A DNA stretch of 19,905 nt. Origin: Solirubrobacterales bacterium. Its GTDB lineage: Bacteria; Actinomycetota; Thermoleophilia; Solirubrobacterales; Solirubrobacteraceae. The notes under the pieces are model-generated. The model saw only the letters and a program-made list of their open reading frames with translations. It was not told the DNA's origin and ran no database searches. The stretch lies in assembly GCA_025964075.1 (NCBI GenBank), contig JAOPZQ010000663.1, positions 1-19,905 on the forward strand, read 5' to 3'. Shown here one piece after another: positions 6,308 to 13,223 of this stretch (position 1 is its first letter; every line of letters begins with the position of its first letter). The translations under genes and the position numbers were made by a program.

Positions 6308-6916
6308 TCAGCGCAGCAGCAGCCGGAGGATGGGCTCGGCGCGCCGCGCGTCCGGCCGCTCGCCGGTGACCAGGTCGAGGTACGTGTAGGACTCGATCAC
6401 GCGGACGATGACGTAGGCGACCTCGTGCGGGTCGACCGGGAGGTCGAGCGCGCCGTGGGCGGCCTCCTGCGCCAGGAGCTCGTGGATCGCCTCGATCAGC
6501 CGGGGCTGGAAGTTGGGGTCGCGGCGGGTGAGCAGACGCATCGCGGCCTCGCCCTCCTCGGCGAGCCACCGCTGCATGCCGCCGTTCGTGATCACAGCGT
6601 CGAGGAACTCGGTGATGATTCGGACGAGGCGCTCGGCGCCGACCTCGTCGACGCGACGGTCGATCCGGTCGAGCGTCCGCCGCGCCAGCGACCAGATCAC
6701 CTCGACGAGCAACTGGTCGCGCGAGCCGACCCAGCGGTAGAGCGTGACGCGATTGACCCCGAGCTCCTCGGCGAGCGCGCTCATGTCGAGGCGCTCGGCG
6801 GCGAGGAAGCGCCGCCGGGCGAGCCGGAACGCGTCGAGCGCGGCCGGGTGGGTACCCGTGCCGCCCGAGGCGAGCTGTCGCTGAAGCGGTGTCGGGCCGA
6901 CCGGCGCGCGAGGCAC
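6308..6916 (-). CDS. TetR family regulator, QsdR type
   Basis: A 202-residue regulator. The helix-turn-helix is at about residues 43-72 (LDMSALAEELGVNRVTLYRWVGSRDQLL). The C-terminal region (about 80-200), with EFLDAVITNGGMQRWLAEEGEAAMRLLTRRDPNFQPRL and VIVRVIESYTYLDLVTGE, matches my recollection of the QsdR C-terminal domain, a TetR subfamily named after a regulator of quorum-signal degradation in Rhodococcus. Here the target is unknown. The start is GTG 6916; no Shine-Dalgarno is evident. It is divergent from the secreted hydrolase gene, and the 69-base intergenic region carries the palindrome TGAC-N5-GTCA (6929-6941), a candidate shared operator. Confidence 0.88.
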   Translation of the reverse strand: MPRAPVGPTPLQRQLASGGTGTHPAALDAFRLARRRFLAAERLDMSALAEELGVNRVTLYRWVGSRDQLLVEVIWSLARRTLDRIDRRVDEVGAERLVRIITEFLDAVITNGGMQRWLAEEGEAAMRLLTRRDPNFQPRLIEAIHELLAQEAAHGALDLPVDPHEVAYVIVRVIESYTYLDLVTGERPDARRAEPILRLLLR

Positions 6917-6928
6917 GACCGGGGAGCT

Positions 6929-6941
6929 TGACAGGGGGTCA
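6929..6941. promoter_or_regulatory. TGAC-N5-GTCA palindrome between qsdR-like gene and hydrolase
   Basis: TGACAGGGGGTCA lies 13 bases from the GTG of the QsdR-type gene and 31 bases before the -10 of the hydrolase. Symmetric TGAC arms are common in TetR operators. It would let the regulator control itself and the hydrolase. TTGACA (6928-6933) is too far from the TACATT -10 to be a normal -35 for it. Confidence 0.4.
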
Positions 6942-6971
6942 CGCGGCGGCGCACCGGCGCGAGGCGCGTGC

Positions 6972-6977
6972 TACATT
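6972..6977 (+). promoter_or_regulatory. -10 element of the hydrolase gene (TACATT)
   Basis: TACATT ends eight bases before the GTG at 6986, predicting a leaderless transcript. It is the same hexamer as in the leftward promoter at 14-19. No matching -35 is visible at 16-18 bases. Confidence 0.45.
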
Positions 6978-6985
6978 CGCGCCTC

Positions 6986-8521
6986 GTGTTGCGGCGGGGA
7001 AGAGCAGGGGCTCTGATGGCGGCGTGCGTCGCGCTGGTCGGCGCGGCGCCGGCGACGGCGGCGCTGCACCCGCTCGTCGAGGCCGCGAACTTCTCGAAGA
7101 CGCTCGAGCGCCAGTCGATCTACCTGACCCCGCAGTACCAGTTGAAGCTCCGGACGGTCGGGCTGCATAACGCGCTCGCCGCGCTCCACATGGGCCTGGC
7201 CGACCCCGAGCGTGAGTTCGCCACTGACCTCTGCTCGAACGGCATGGACGGCTGCGCCGGGGACGTGCGCCTGTACGACTGGCAGAGGAACGGCTACGGG
7301 ATCGTGAAGCCGGTGCTCTTCACCGCCCGCAACGGCGCGACGCTCTCGGGCCACGTCTGGGCGACGCGGGCCGGTTCGGCGGCGCCGCGGCCCGGCGTCG
7401 TCATCACCAACGGCTCGGTGCAGGCCGACGAGCAGATGTACTGGTTTGCCGCGCAGGCACTGGCCAAGGCCGGCTACGTGGTCCTCACCTTCGATCCCCA
7501 GGGCCAGGGTCTCTCCGACACCTTCGGCACCGGCCGCGACCTGCTCGAGGGCACGCCGGCGCAGACCGACGGGCGGCCGTTCTACGACGGCACCGAGGAC
7601 GCGCTCAACTTCTTCTTCTCGACGAGGGCTCACCCGTACGATCCGGTCAAGTCGTGCTCCTCGGGAACGAGTCACGCGGACAAGCAGAACCGGCGCGCGG
7701 CCAAGGGCCTCGATGCGCCCTACAACCCGTTCTGGAGCCTCCTCGACCCGTCGCGGGTGGGGATCGCCGGGCATTCCTACGGCGCCGCGGGCGTCTCCTA
7801 CATCGGGCAGTGGGATTCCCGGGTGAAGGCGATCGTCGCCTGGGACAACCTCGGCCCACCCGACCCGAACAAGGGGCTCGGCGAGCGGCCGTGCCCGGCG
7901 GACCCGACCGCGCGCACGGCGGCGGCGACCACGAAGCCGGCGCTCGGCATGTCCGCCGACTACGGCCTGCCGCCGACGCCGAACCTGACGACGCCGAAGC
8001 CGCTCGCGAAGTCGACCGCGTCGCTCGCCTACACGAAGGCCGGGGTCGACACGGGCGAGATCGTCATCCGCGGCGGCTCGCACCTGGACTTCAGCTTCAT
8101 CCCGAACCCCGCGTTCGGCGCCAGCCTCCGCGGCGCGGACGAGATCGCCTGGTACACGACCGCGTGGTTCGACAAGTACGTCAAGGGCGACCCGACCGCC
8201 GACGCGCGGCTGCTCACCAACCGCTGGCGCCACGACGGCGAGGAGGCGGCCGTCGATCCCAAGGGCGACGGCAACATGTTCTCGTTCTACTACCGCTCCC
8301 GGCTCGACGTGCACCTTGCCGGCGGCGGGCGGTTCGCCTGCGAGGATCTGCGCCCCGGCTGCCCCGGCCTCACCGACGCCGACGGCGTGCCGGGCGTCTA
8401 CTCCTACGTCGCGCTCGCCCGCTCGCCGGATCACGACACTACGTCAGCTCGAGCTGCAGCTGTCCGGCCTCGAGGTCGAGCAGACGCGCCTTGCTGTCGA
8501 GGCCGCCGCCGTAGCCCGTGA
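6986..8521 (+). CDS. Secreted alpha/beta hydrolase
   Basis: A 511-residue exported serine hydrolase. A signal peptide covers about residues 1-25 (MLRRGRAGAL, then a hydrophobic run ending APATA). The fold shows GVVITNGSVQADEQMYWFA (strand 3 and oxyanion region), TFDPQGQGLSD (about 168-178), the nucleophile elbow GHSYG with S264, and a probable catalytic histidine H366 in GGSHLDFS. The substrate is unclear; ester or peptide hydrolysis and dienelactone-hydrolase-like activity are all possible. GTG 6986 is chosen over GTG 6968 and ATG 7016 because it gives a proper signal peptide and follows a -10 box by eight bases. The last 28 or so codons run antisense to the end of the Ogt gene and read as Arg/Ala-rich low-quality sequence, so the original stop may have been lost. 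It is divergent from a QsdR-type regulator. Confidence 0.85.
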   Translation: MLRRGRAGALMAACVALVGAAPATAALHPLVEAANFSKTLERQSIYLTPQYQLKLRTVGLHNALAALHMGLADPEREFATDLCSNGMDGCAGDVRLYDWQRNGYGIVKPVLFTARNGATLSGHVWATRAGSAAPRPGVVITNGSVQADEQMYWFAAQALAKAGYVVLTFDPQGQGLSDTFGTGRDLLEGTPAQTDGRPFYDGTEDALNFFFSTRAHPYDPVKSCSSGTSHADKQNRRAAKGLDAPYNPFWSLLDPSRVGIAGHSYGAAGVSYIGQWDSRVKAIVAWDNLGPPDPNKGLGERPCPADPTARTAAATTKPALGMSADYGLPPTPNLTTPKPLAKSTASLAYTKAGVDTGEIVIRGGSHLDFSFIPNPAFGASLRGADEIAWYTTAWFDKYVKGDPTADARLLTNRWRHDGEEAAVDPKGDGNMFSFYYRSRLDVHLAGGGRFACEDLRPGCPGLTDADGVPGVYSYVALARSPDHDTTSARAAAVRPRGRADAPCCRGRRRSP

Positions 8522-8915
8522 GGCTGCCGTCTGCGCCGATCACGCGATGACACGGGATGACGATCGCGAAGGGGTTCCTGCCGATCGCGGCGGCGACCTT
8601 GCGCACGTCCTCTCGGGTATGGCCGATCGCGGCGGTGATCTCGCCGTAGCTGACGGTCTCGCCGTAGGGGATCTCGGCGAGCGCCGCGCAGACGGCCCGC
8701 TGGAAGTCGTTCGCGGGCATCGCCAGCGGGAGGTCGAAGCGCTCCCGCTCGCCGGCGAAGTACTCGTCGAGCTGTGCCGCCGCGGCGTCGAGCTCGGCGC
8801 TCGGCGGACCGGCGCTCGGCCGTGCGCCGAAGGAGATCGCGGTCAGTCGCCGGTCGCGCGCGAACGCGGTCAGCGGCCCGACGGGGCTTGGGGTCGTACG
8901 AGACGAGGTGCGCAT
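8439..8915 (-). CDS. ogt: Methylated-DNA--[protein]-cysteine S-methyltransferase
   Basis: A 158-residue suicide repair enzyme that moves the alkyl group from O6-alkylguanine in DNA to its own cysteine. The active-site motif PCHRVIG is at 121-127 with C122 as acceptor. The helix-turn-helix and arginine region are visible (IPYGETVSYGEITAAIGHTREDVRKVAAAIGRNP, split about 82-115), and the C-terminal GGLDSKARLLDLE is typical. ATG 8915 is chosen since it gives the usual family length; the open frame continues upstream to 9758 but that part is antisense to the dehydrogenase gene. I see neither a Shine-Dalgarno nor a clear -10 just upstream. The last 83 bases overlap the 3' end of the convergent hydrolase gene. 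There is no fused Ada domain. Confidence 0.93.
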   Translation of the reverse strand: MRTSSRTTPSPVGPLTAFARDRRLTAISFGARPSAGPPSAELDAAAAQLDEYFAGERERFDLPLAMPANDFQRAVCAALAEIPYGETVSYGEITAAIGHTREDVRKVAAAIGRNPFAIVIPCHRVIGADGSLTGYGGGLDSKARLLDLEAGQLQLELT

Positions 8916-8968
8916 ACAGGTGAAACGCGCGGAGTGCGCGAGGCGTGAGGTGGAGTAGCCGCCGCCGT

Positions 8969-9002
8969 GGCGAGAGCCCCGCCTAGTCGCGGGGCTCTCG
9001 CC
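8969..9002. terminator. Strong hairpin, 13-bp perfect stem with 8-base loop
   Basis: GGCGAGAGCCCCG (8969-8981) and CGGGGCTCTCGCC (8990-9002) are exactly complementary, with loop CCTAGTCG. This is the strongest hairpin I found. It has no T-run on either strand but would be a good factor-assisted terminator. Oddly it lies between two divergent genes (ogt starts at 8915, the dehydrogenase at 9141), where no known gene ends. The remaining 225-base gap shows no convincing ORF or tRNA. Confidence 0.6.
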
Positions 9003-9140
9003 GTTGGCAGGGGCCTGGACCGGGTTGAGCTCGTGCCTCCTCGCCTCATGTAACCGCGTCGCGCGCCGGGCGCGGGAGCCGCGAGCGGGTTTGCACGGGA
9101 TGCATGGTTCGTCCGTGGCGGGGACGGGCATCTCGGGCGC

Positions 9141-9956
9141 GTGAACGCCATCGACGAGCAGGTCATCCTGATCACCGGCGCGACGGACGGCCTCGGCCGG
9201 GGGCTCGCCGGCGAGCTCGCGGCCGCCGGCGCGACCGTGCTCGTGCACGGCCGCAGCGCCGAGCGCGGCGAGGCCGTGGTCGCGGAGCTCGGCGACCGAG
9301 CGCGCTTCTACCGCGCCGATCTCGCCTCCTTGGACGAGGTCCGCGGCCTTGCCGACGAGCTGCTCGCGCAGGAGCCGCGGATCGACGTCCTGGTCAACAA
9401 CGCCGGCATCGGGACGACGCTCCCCGGCGACGGGGAGCGCGTCGAGAGCCGCGACGGTCACGAGCTGCGCTTCGCGGTCAACTACCTCGCGGGTTACGCC
9501 CTCACGCGCCTGCTCCTGCCGCGCCTGCTCGAGTCCGCGCCGGCGCGCATCGTCAACGTGAGCTCGGCGGGACAGGCGCCGATGGACTTCGACGACGTGA
9601 TGCTCGAGCGCCGCTACAGCGGCGTCCAGGCCTATTGCCAGAGCAAGCTCGCGCAGATCATGTTCACGCTCGACCTCGCCGAGGAGCTGGGCGACCGCGG
9701 CGTCACCGCCACGGCCCTGCACCCGGCGACGTACATGCCGACGAAGATGGTCCTGCACGCCCGCGGCTCAGCGGTGAGCACCCTCGAGGAGGGCGTCGAG
9801 GCGACGCGGCGCCTGGTCGCCGACCCCGCCCTCGACGGCGTCACGGGTGCCTACTTCAACGGGACTCGCGAGGCGCGCGCCGAGGAGCAGGCGTACGACC
9901 CGGAGGCGCGGCGGCGCCTGCGCGAGCTCTCGGAGCGCCTCACCGGGGTGGGCTAG
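9141..9956 (+). CDS. Short-chain dehydrogenase/reductase (SDR)
   Basis: A 271-residue NAD(P)-dependent oxidoreductase of the classical SDR family. The cofactor motif TGATDGLG is at 12-19, HGRS (37-40) suggests NADP preference, NNAG is at 86-89, and the catalytic set is N114, S142, Y165 and K169 (YCQSK). Length and motif order are normal for the family. Its insertion-free sequence resembles retinol-dehydrogenase/WWOX-like SDRs that act on unknown hydroxyl or keto compounds. The start is GTG 9141, three residues before the first strand's flanking region; no good Shine-Dalgarno or -10 is visible. Its last four bases overlap the end of the convergent small gene at 9953. Confidence 0.92.
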   Translation: MNAIDEQVILITGATDGLGRGLAGELAAAGATVLVHGRSAERGEAVVAELGDRARFYRADLASLDEVRGLADELLAQEPRIDVLVNNAGIGTTLPGDGERVESRDGHELRFAVNYLAGYALTRLLLPRLLESAPARIVNVSSAGQAPMDFDDVMLERRYSGVQAYCQSKLAQIMFTLDLAEELGDRGVTATALHPATYMPTKMVLHARGSAVSTLEEGVEATRRLVADPALDGVTGAYFNGTREARAEEQAYDPEARRRLRELSERLTGVG

Positions 9957-10153
9957 GCGGGCCAGCCAGGCAGCACGCGCACCACCGTCGCCCGCCCGCG
10001 CTGGGTCTCGATGACCGCCGTATGCGCGTGACCATCGCGATCGACGTACCCGACCCTGGACCCGTCGACCCAGTAGATCCGGCGCGCCTGGATGCCCTCG
10101 CGACGCAGCACGTCATGTGGGGGAACCACGGTGATGGCGACCATGCTCGACAA
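9953..10153 (-). CDS. Small protein of unknown function, TTG start
   Basis: A 66-residue protein: MSSMVAITVVPPHDVLRREG at the start, then a segment alternating hydrophobic and charged residues (RRIYWVDGSRVGYVDRDGHAH and ETQRGRATVVRVLPG). The pattern suggests a small all-beta domain. No family is recognised. The start is decided by the ribosome-binding site: AGGAGG (minus strand, 10164-10159) is five bases before TTG 10153. ATG 10144 would leave 14 bases, which is too far. The gene converges on the dehydrogenase with a four-base overlap. A 7-bp inverted repeat, GTCTTCC (10173-10179) and GGAAGAC (10202-10208), lies just upstream and could be regulatory. Confidence 0.6.
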   Translation of the reverse strand: MSSMVAITVVPPHDVLRREGIQARRIYWVDGSRVGYVDRDGHAHTAVIETQRGRATVVRVLPGWPA

Positions 10154-10260
10154 GACGCCCTCCTGGTGTGAGGTCTTCCCATCGTGCCTCTTCGATCGGA
10201 CGGAAGACGACGGCTGCGAAGGAGGGGCGCGGACGGCCCGCGGGGTGTCATGCGCGTGCA

Positions 10261-10305
10261 GGGGAGTGTGGTCACTGGTAGTCGGGGTCCTCCGACCACA
10301 CCCCC
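10261..10305. terminator. Hairpin region after opcA with two mutually exclusive stems
   Basis: GTGTGGTC (10266-10273) pairs with GACCACAC (10294-10301), extended by three G-C pairs past one mismatch (10262-10264 with 10303-10305). A smaller stem, GTCGG (10281-10285) with CCGAC (10292-10296), competes for the same bases. It lies about 50 bases past the opcA stop in the direction of transcription and before the 66-residue gene, so a terminator for zwf-opcA is the simplest reading. It has no T-run. Confidence 0.45.
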
Positions 10306-10351
10306 GGGCGCGCTGAAGGGGGCACGCAGCCGATCCGCGGCGACCGCGGAG

Positions 10352-11416
10352 TCAGGCGCCGACCAACGCCCGCGCCGCCACGAGGGCCGGGCGGTACGTC
10401 GCGTCGCGCAGCAGCGCCTGGCGGACGCCCTCGCCCAGGATGCCGCCCTCGCCGCGCGAGGCGCCGAGCACGGTGAAGCGCTGCTCGGGCTGGCCGGGGC
10501 GGACCCGCACCGTCCGCAGCCCGCCCGGGCCGCGGTCGAACGACAGCGAGAAGCCGCTCGCCGTCTCGATCGTCACGCCGGCCAGGCCGGGCACCGAGAG
10601 GTCGTGCAGCGGCCGCAGGCACAGCTTCACCGGGCGGTCCCCGTCGTGCGCGACGCCGTGGAGGCTCCCGGCGTTCGGCTCCAGCGCCGCGGGTCGCCAG
10701 CCGAGGCGCGAGGCGAGCCAGCCCTCGAAGAGGAGCGCCGCGACGTTCGAGTCGTAGCGGTGGCGGACCTCGACGGTCGAGATCTCGCGCAGCGCGGCCC
10801 GCGTCGTCGGCGGGTCGAACGCGGCGGCGATTCGCTCGCGCCACGGCGTCGAGCGCAGCCACGCGAGGTCGACGACGTAGGCCTCCTCCGCGAGGTGGTT
10901 GACGCGGGTCAGCGCCGCCAACGGGTCCTCGTCGAGCGAGTCGAGCAGGACGACGTCGGCGAGGCCGAGCAGCGCGTCGACGGCCATGTCGTAGCCGTGG
11001 GGCGACCACACCACCGTCGTCAGGTCGGGGACGATGATCGGGTCCACGATCGACGCCAGGTTGGGGAGGTGGCGCGGGGCGAGGACGAGCTCGACGTGCT
11101 CCCGGACCGTGGCGAGCTCGCCCGGGCGCGGACTCCCCTCGCCCTCGATCGTCGCCCACGCGTCGAGCCGGTCATGACCGGCCTCGACCGCGCACACGAC
11201 CATGCGCGAGGGGTGGTAGCGGCCGACGCCCTCGAGCCGGCCGACGATCTCGCCGCGATAGGCGCGGTCGATCACCACCACGAGGTTGAGGACCCGCGCG
11301 GGCGCCCAGCCCTCCTGGCCCGCGCGCCGCTCCCGCAGGAGGCAACGCAGCGCCGCCTCGATCTCCGACGGCGAAGTGCCCCGTGCGCTCCAGACCCCGT
11401 CGACGGCGAGCGACAT
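10352..11416 (-). CDS. opcA: Glucose-6-phosphate dehydrogenase assembly protein OpcA
   Basis: A 354-residue protein that helps assemble or activate glucose-6-phosphate dehydrogenase, known in cyanobacteria and actinobacteria. Family features include the N-terminal VWSARGTSPSEIEAALRCLL, the central LVVVIDRAYRGEIVGRLEGVGRYHPSRMVVC and the conserved HLPNLASIVDPIIVPDLTTVVWSPHG region (about 115-140), followed by a C-terminal domain. The gene starts with ATG 11416, directly after the TAG of zwf (11419-11417) with no spacer, so translation is surely coupled. The pair thus makes the enzyme and its partner from one mRNA. Nothing in the sequence is unusual; length fits the actinobacterial form. Confidence 0.93.
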   Translation of the reverse strand: MSLAVDGVWSARGTSPSEIEAALRCLLRERRAGQEGWAPARVLNLVVVIDRAYRGEIVGRLEGVGRYHPSRMVVCAVEAGHDRLDAWATIEGEGSPRPGELATVREHVELVLAPRHLPNLASIVDPIIVPDLTTVVWSPHGYDMAVDALLGLADVVLLDSLDEDPLAALTRVNHLAEEAYVVDLAWLRSTPWRERIAAAFDPPTTRAALREISTVEVRHRYDSNVAALLFEGWLASRLGWRPAALEPNAGSLHGVAHDGDRPVKLCLRPLHDLSVPGLAGVTIETASGFSLSFDRGPGGLRTVRVRPGQPEQRFTVLGASRGEGGILGEGVRQALLRDATYRPALVAARALVGA

Positions 11417-12940
11417 CTACAGCCGCCGCCAGCGCTGCCCGGGCGCGAGCAGCTGGTCGGCCTCGGGGGGTCCGTCGGTGCCCGCCGGGTACTCGTAGAC
11501 GGGGATGTCGCGCTCGCTCCAGGCGCGGAGGATCGGGTCGCAGATCGCCCAGAACGCCTCGACCTCGTCGTCGCGGGTGAACAGCGTCGCGTCGCCGCGC
11601 ATCGCGTCGAGGATCAGCCGCTCGTAGGCCTCGGGCGACTGGGAGAGGAACGAGGTCCCGTAGTGGAACTCCATGTTCACGGGGCGGATCCGCATCCGCG
11701 CGCCGGGGATCTTCGCGCCGAGGGTGAGCGTCACGCCCTCGTCGGGCTGGACGGTGAACACGAGCACGTTGGGCTGCGGCCCCACCGCGCCGCCCTCCTG
11801 GAAGGCCAGGTGGGGGACGGGGCGCAGGGTGACCGCGATCTCGGTGAGCTTGCGCGCGAGCCGCTTGCCGGTGCGCAGGTAGAACGGCACGCCGGCCCAG
11901 CGCCAGTTGCTCACATACAGCCGGAGCGCCGCGTAGGTCTCGGTCTTCGAATCGGGCGGGATCCCGGGCTCCTCCCGGTAGCCGGGCACCGGCTCGCCGG
12001 CGATCGTGCCGGGGCCGTACTGGCCCCGGACGGCCATCGACGCCACCTCGTCCTCGGTCGGGGGCCGGACCGACTCGACGACCTTGACCTTCTCGTCGCG
12101 CACCTTGTCGGCGTCGAACGCCGCCGGCGGCTCCATGCACAGCAGGCACAGCAGCTGCAGCATGTGGTTCTGGACGAGGTCGCGCAGCGCCCCGGCGTTG
12201 TCGTAGTACTCCGAGCGCCCCTCGATGCCGATGTCCTCGGCCGCCGTGATCTGGACGTTGTCGATGTAGTTGCGGTTCCACACCGGCTCGAACATGGCGT
12301 TCGCGAACCGGAACGCCATCATGTTCTGGACGGTCTCCTTGCCCAGGTAGTGGTCGATGCGGAAGACCTGCTCCTCGGAGAGGACCGAGAGGGTGCGGCG
12401 GTTGAGCTCGCGGGCGGAGGCGAGGTCGGTCCCGAACGGCTTCTCGATGACCGCGCGGACGTCGGCGCCCTCGCGCTCGTTCAGCCCCGCCGCCCCGATC
12501 GCCTCGATGATGACCGGGAAGAACGACGGCGCGGTCGAGAGGTAGAAGATGCGGTTGAGCGGCTGCCCGGCCTCCTCGTCGGCCTCGTCGAGCGCCTGGC
12601 GCAGCCGTTCGTAGCCGTCGGGGTCGTCGAACTCGGAGCTTACGTAGCGCATGCGCGCGAGCAGCTCGCGCAGCACGTCCGGGTCCGGCCGTGTGCGGGA
12701 GAAGCGCCCGATCGCCTCGCCCGCCCACTCGCGGAAATCGTCGTCGGAGAGGTCCCGGCGGGCGACCGCGATGAGGCTGAAGCGCTCGGGGAGCTGACCC
12801 TGGTGCGCGAGGTTGTAGAGCGCCGGCAGGAGCTTGCGGCGCGCGAGGTCGCCGGTCGCGCCGAAGATCGCCAACGCCGTGGGCGGCACCGGGAGGCGCT
12901 CGAGCCCTTCGACGAGCGGGTTGGCCTCGATCGTGGCCAT
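11417..12940 (-). CDS. zwf: Glucose-6-phosphate 1-dehydrogenase
   Basis: A 507-residue cytoplasmic enzyme that oxidises glucose 6-phosphate to 6-phosphogluconolactone with NADP, the entry step of the oxidative pentose phosphate pathway. Motifs are complete: cofactor loop GATGDLA (27-33), EKPFG (166-170), the substrate site RIDHYLGKE (194-202) and catalytic H259 in QNHM. The reading frame stays open upstream to 13996, but that part is antisense to the next gene; ATG 12940 gives the right length. TACCTT (minus strand, 12954-12949) is eight bases upstream, suggesting a leaderless mRNA, though GGGAGGGG directly before the ATG is a very close purine tract. It is followed without a gap by opcA. No other pentose-phosphate genes are present here. 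Confidence 0.97.
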   Translation of the reverse strand: MATIEANPLVEGLERLPVPPTALAIFGATGDLARRKLLPALYNLAHQGQLPERFSLIAVARRDLSDDDFREWAGEAIGRFSRTRPDPDVLRELLARMRYVSSEFDDPDGYERLRQALDEADEEAGQPLNRIFYLSTAPSFFPVIIEAIGAAGLNEREGADVRAVIEKPFGTDLASARELNRRTLSVLSEEQVFRIDHYLGKETVQNMMAFRFANAMFEPVWNRNYIDNVQITAAEDIGIEGRSEYYDNAGALRDLVQNHMLQLLCLLCMEPPAAFDADKVRDEKVKVVESVRPPTEDEVASMAVRGQYGPGTIAGEPVPGYREEPGIPPDSKTETYAALRLYVSNWRWAGVPFYLRTGKRLARKLTEIAVTLRPVPHLAFQEGGAVGPQPNVLVFTVQPDEGVTLTLGAKIPGARMRIRPVNMEFHYGTSFLSQSPEAYERLILDAMRGDATLFTRDDEVEAFWAICDPILRAWSERDIPVYEYPAGTDGPPEADQLLAPGQRWRRL

Positions 12941-12948
12941 CCCCTCCC

Positions 12949-12954
12949 AAGGTA
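12949..12954 (-). promoter_or_regulatory. -10 element of zwf-opcA (TACCTT)
   Basis: On the minus strand TACCTT ends eight bases before the zwf ATG, with TTGAAC 15 bases upstream as a weak -35. The remaining divergent gap to 13223 (283 bases between coding regions) contains no convincing gene; a 16-codon frame at 13027-13077 was not accepted. Confidence 0.4.
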
Positions 12955-13223
12955 CCGATCGGGCTCGCTGTTCAACGCACCACCGGCGTGACGGTTCGCA
13001 TGACTGGGGGCGTTCACCTGACCGAGATGAAGACGCTGTCACCCACCGTCGCCGGGTTGGGAGCGGCGGCGGCGTAGAGATTTCATCAGGGCGACCGCCG
13101 AAGGTTTTGGCGTCTTTGATCAGGAAGAGTTGTGCATTAGCGGCTAGCTCGCCGGTCGCGGCGCCGTTCGGGGCGGCTCCGGCTCTAGCCTTGCCACTCG
13201 GGTCAAAGGGTCGGGAGCGACGG

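Noticed and set aside
6928..6977. TTGACA (6928-6933) paired with TACATT (6972-6977) as one promoter
   Set aside because: The spacing is 38 bases, about twice that tolerated by sigma-70 polymerase. TTGACA is better read as part of the TGAC palindrome.
9003..9140. tRNA or small RNA gene near the strong hairpin
   Set aside because: No acceptor stem, anticodon arm or T-arm consensus could be assembled on either strand.
8870..9175. 101-codon minus-strand frame across the ogt/dehydrogenase gap
   Set aside because: It overlaps both flanking genes out of frame and has a low-complexity Arg/Pro/Ala composition and no start signals.
10184..12991. 935-codon open frame on the plus strand
   Set aside because: It is antisense to opcA and zwf, both with complete family motifs. 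Its product is Arg/Asp/Ala/Val-rich low-quality sequence typical of antisense frames in GC-rich genes.
13027..13077. 16-codon ORF (MKTLSPTVAGLGAAAA) between zwf and the GAF/HD-GYP gene
   Set aside because: It looks like a piece of a signal peptide and has G/C-rich third positions, but it lacks a ribosome-binding site, a -10 at the right distance and any coupling to a neighbour.
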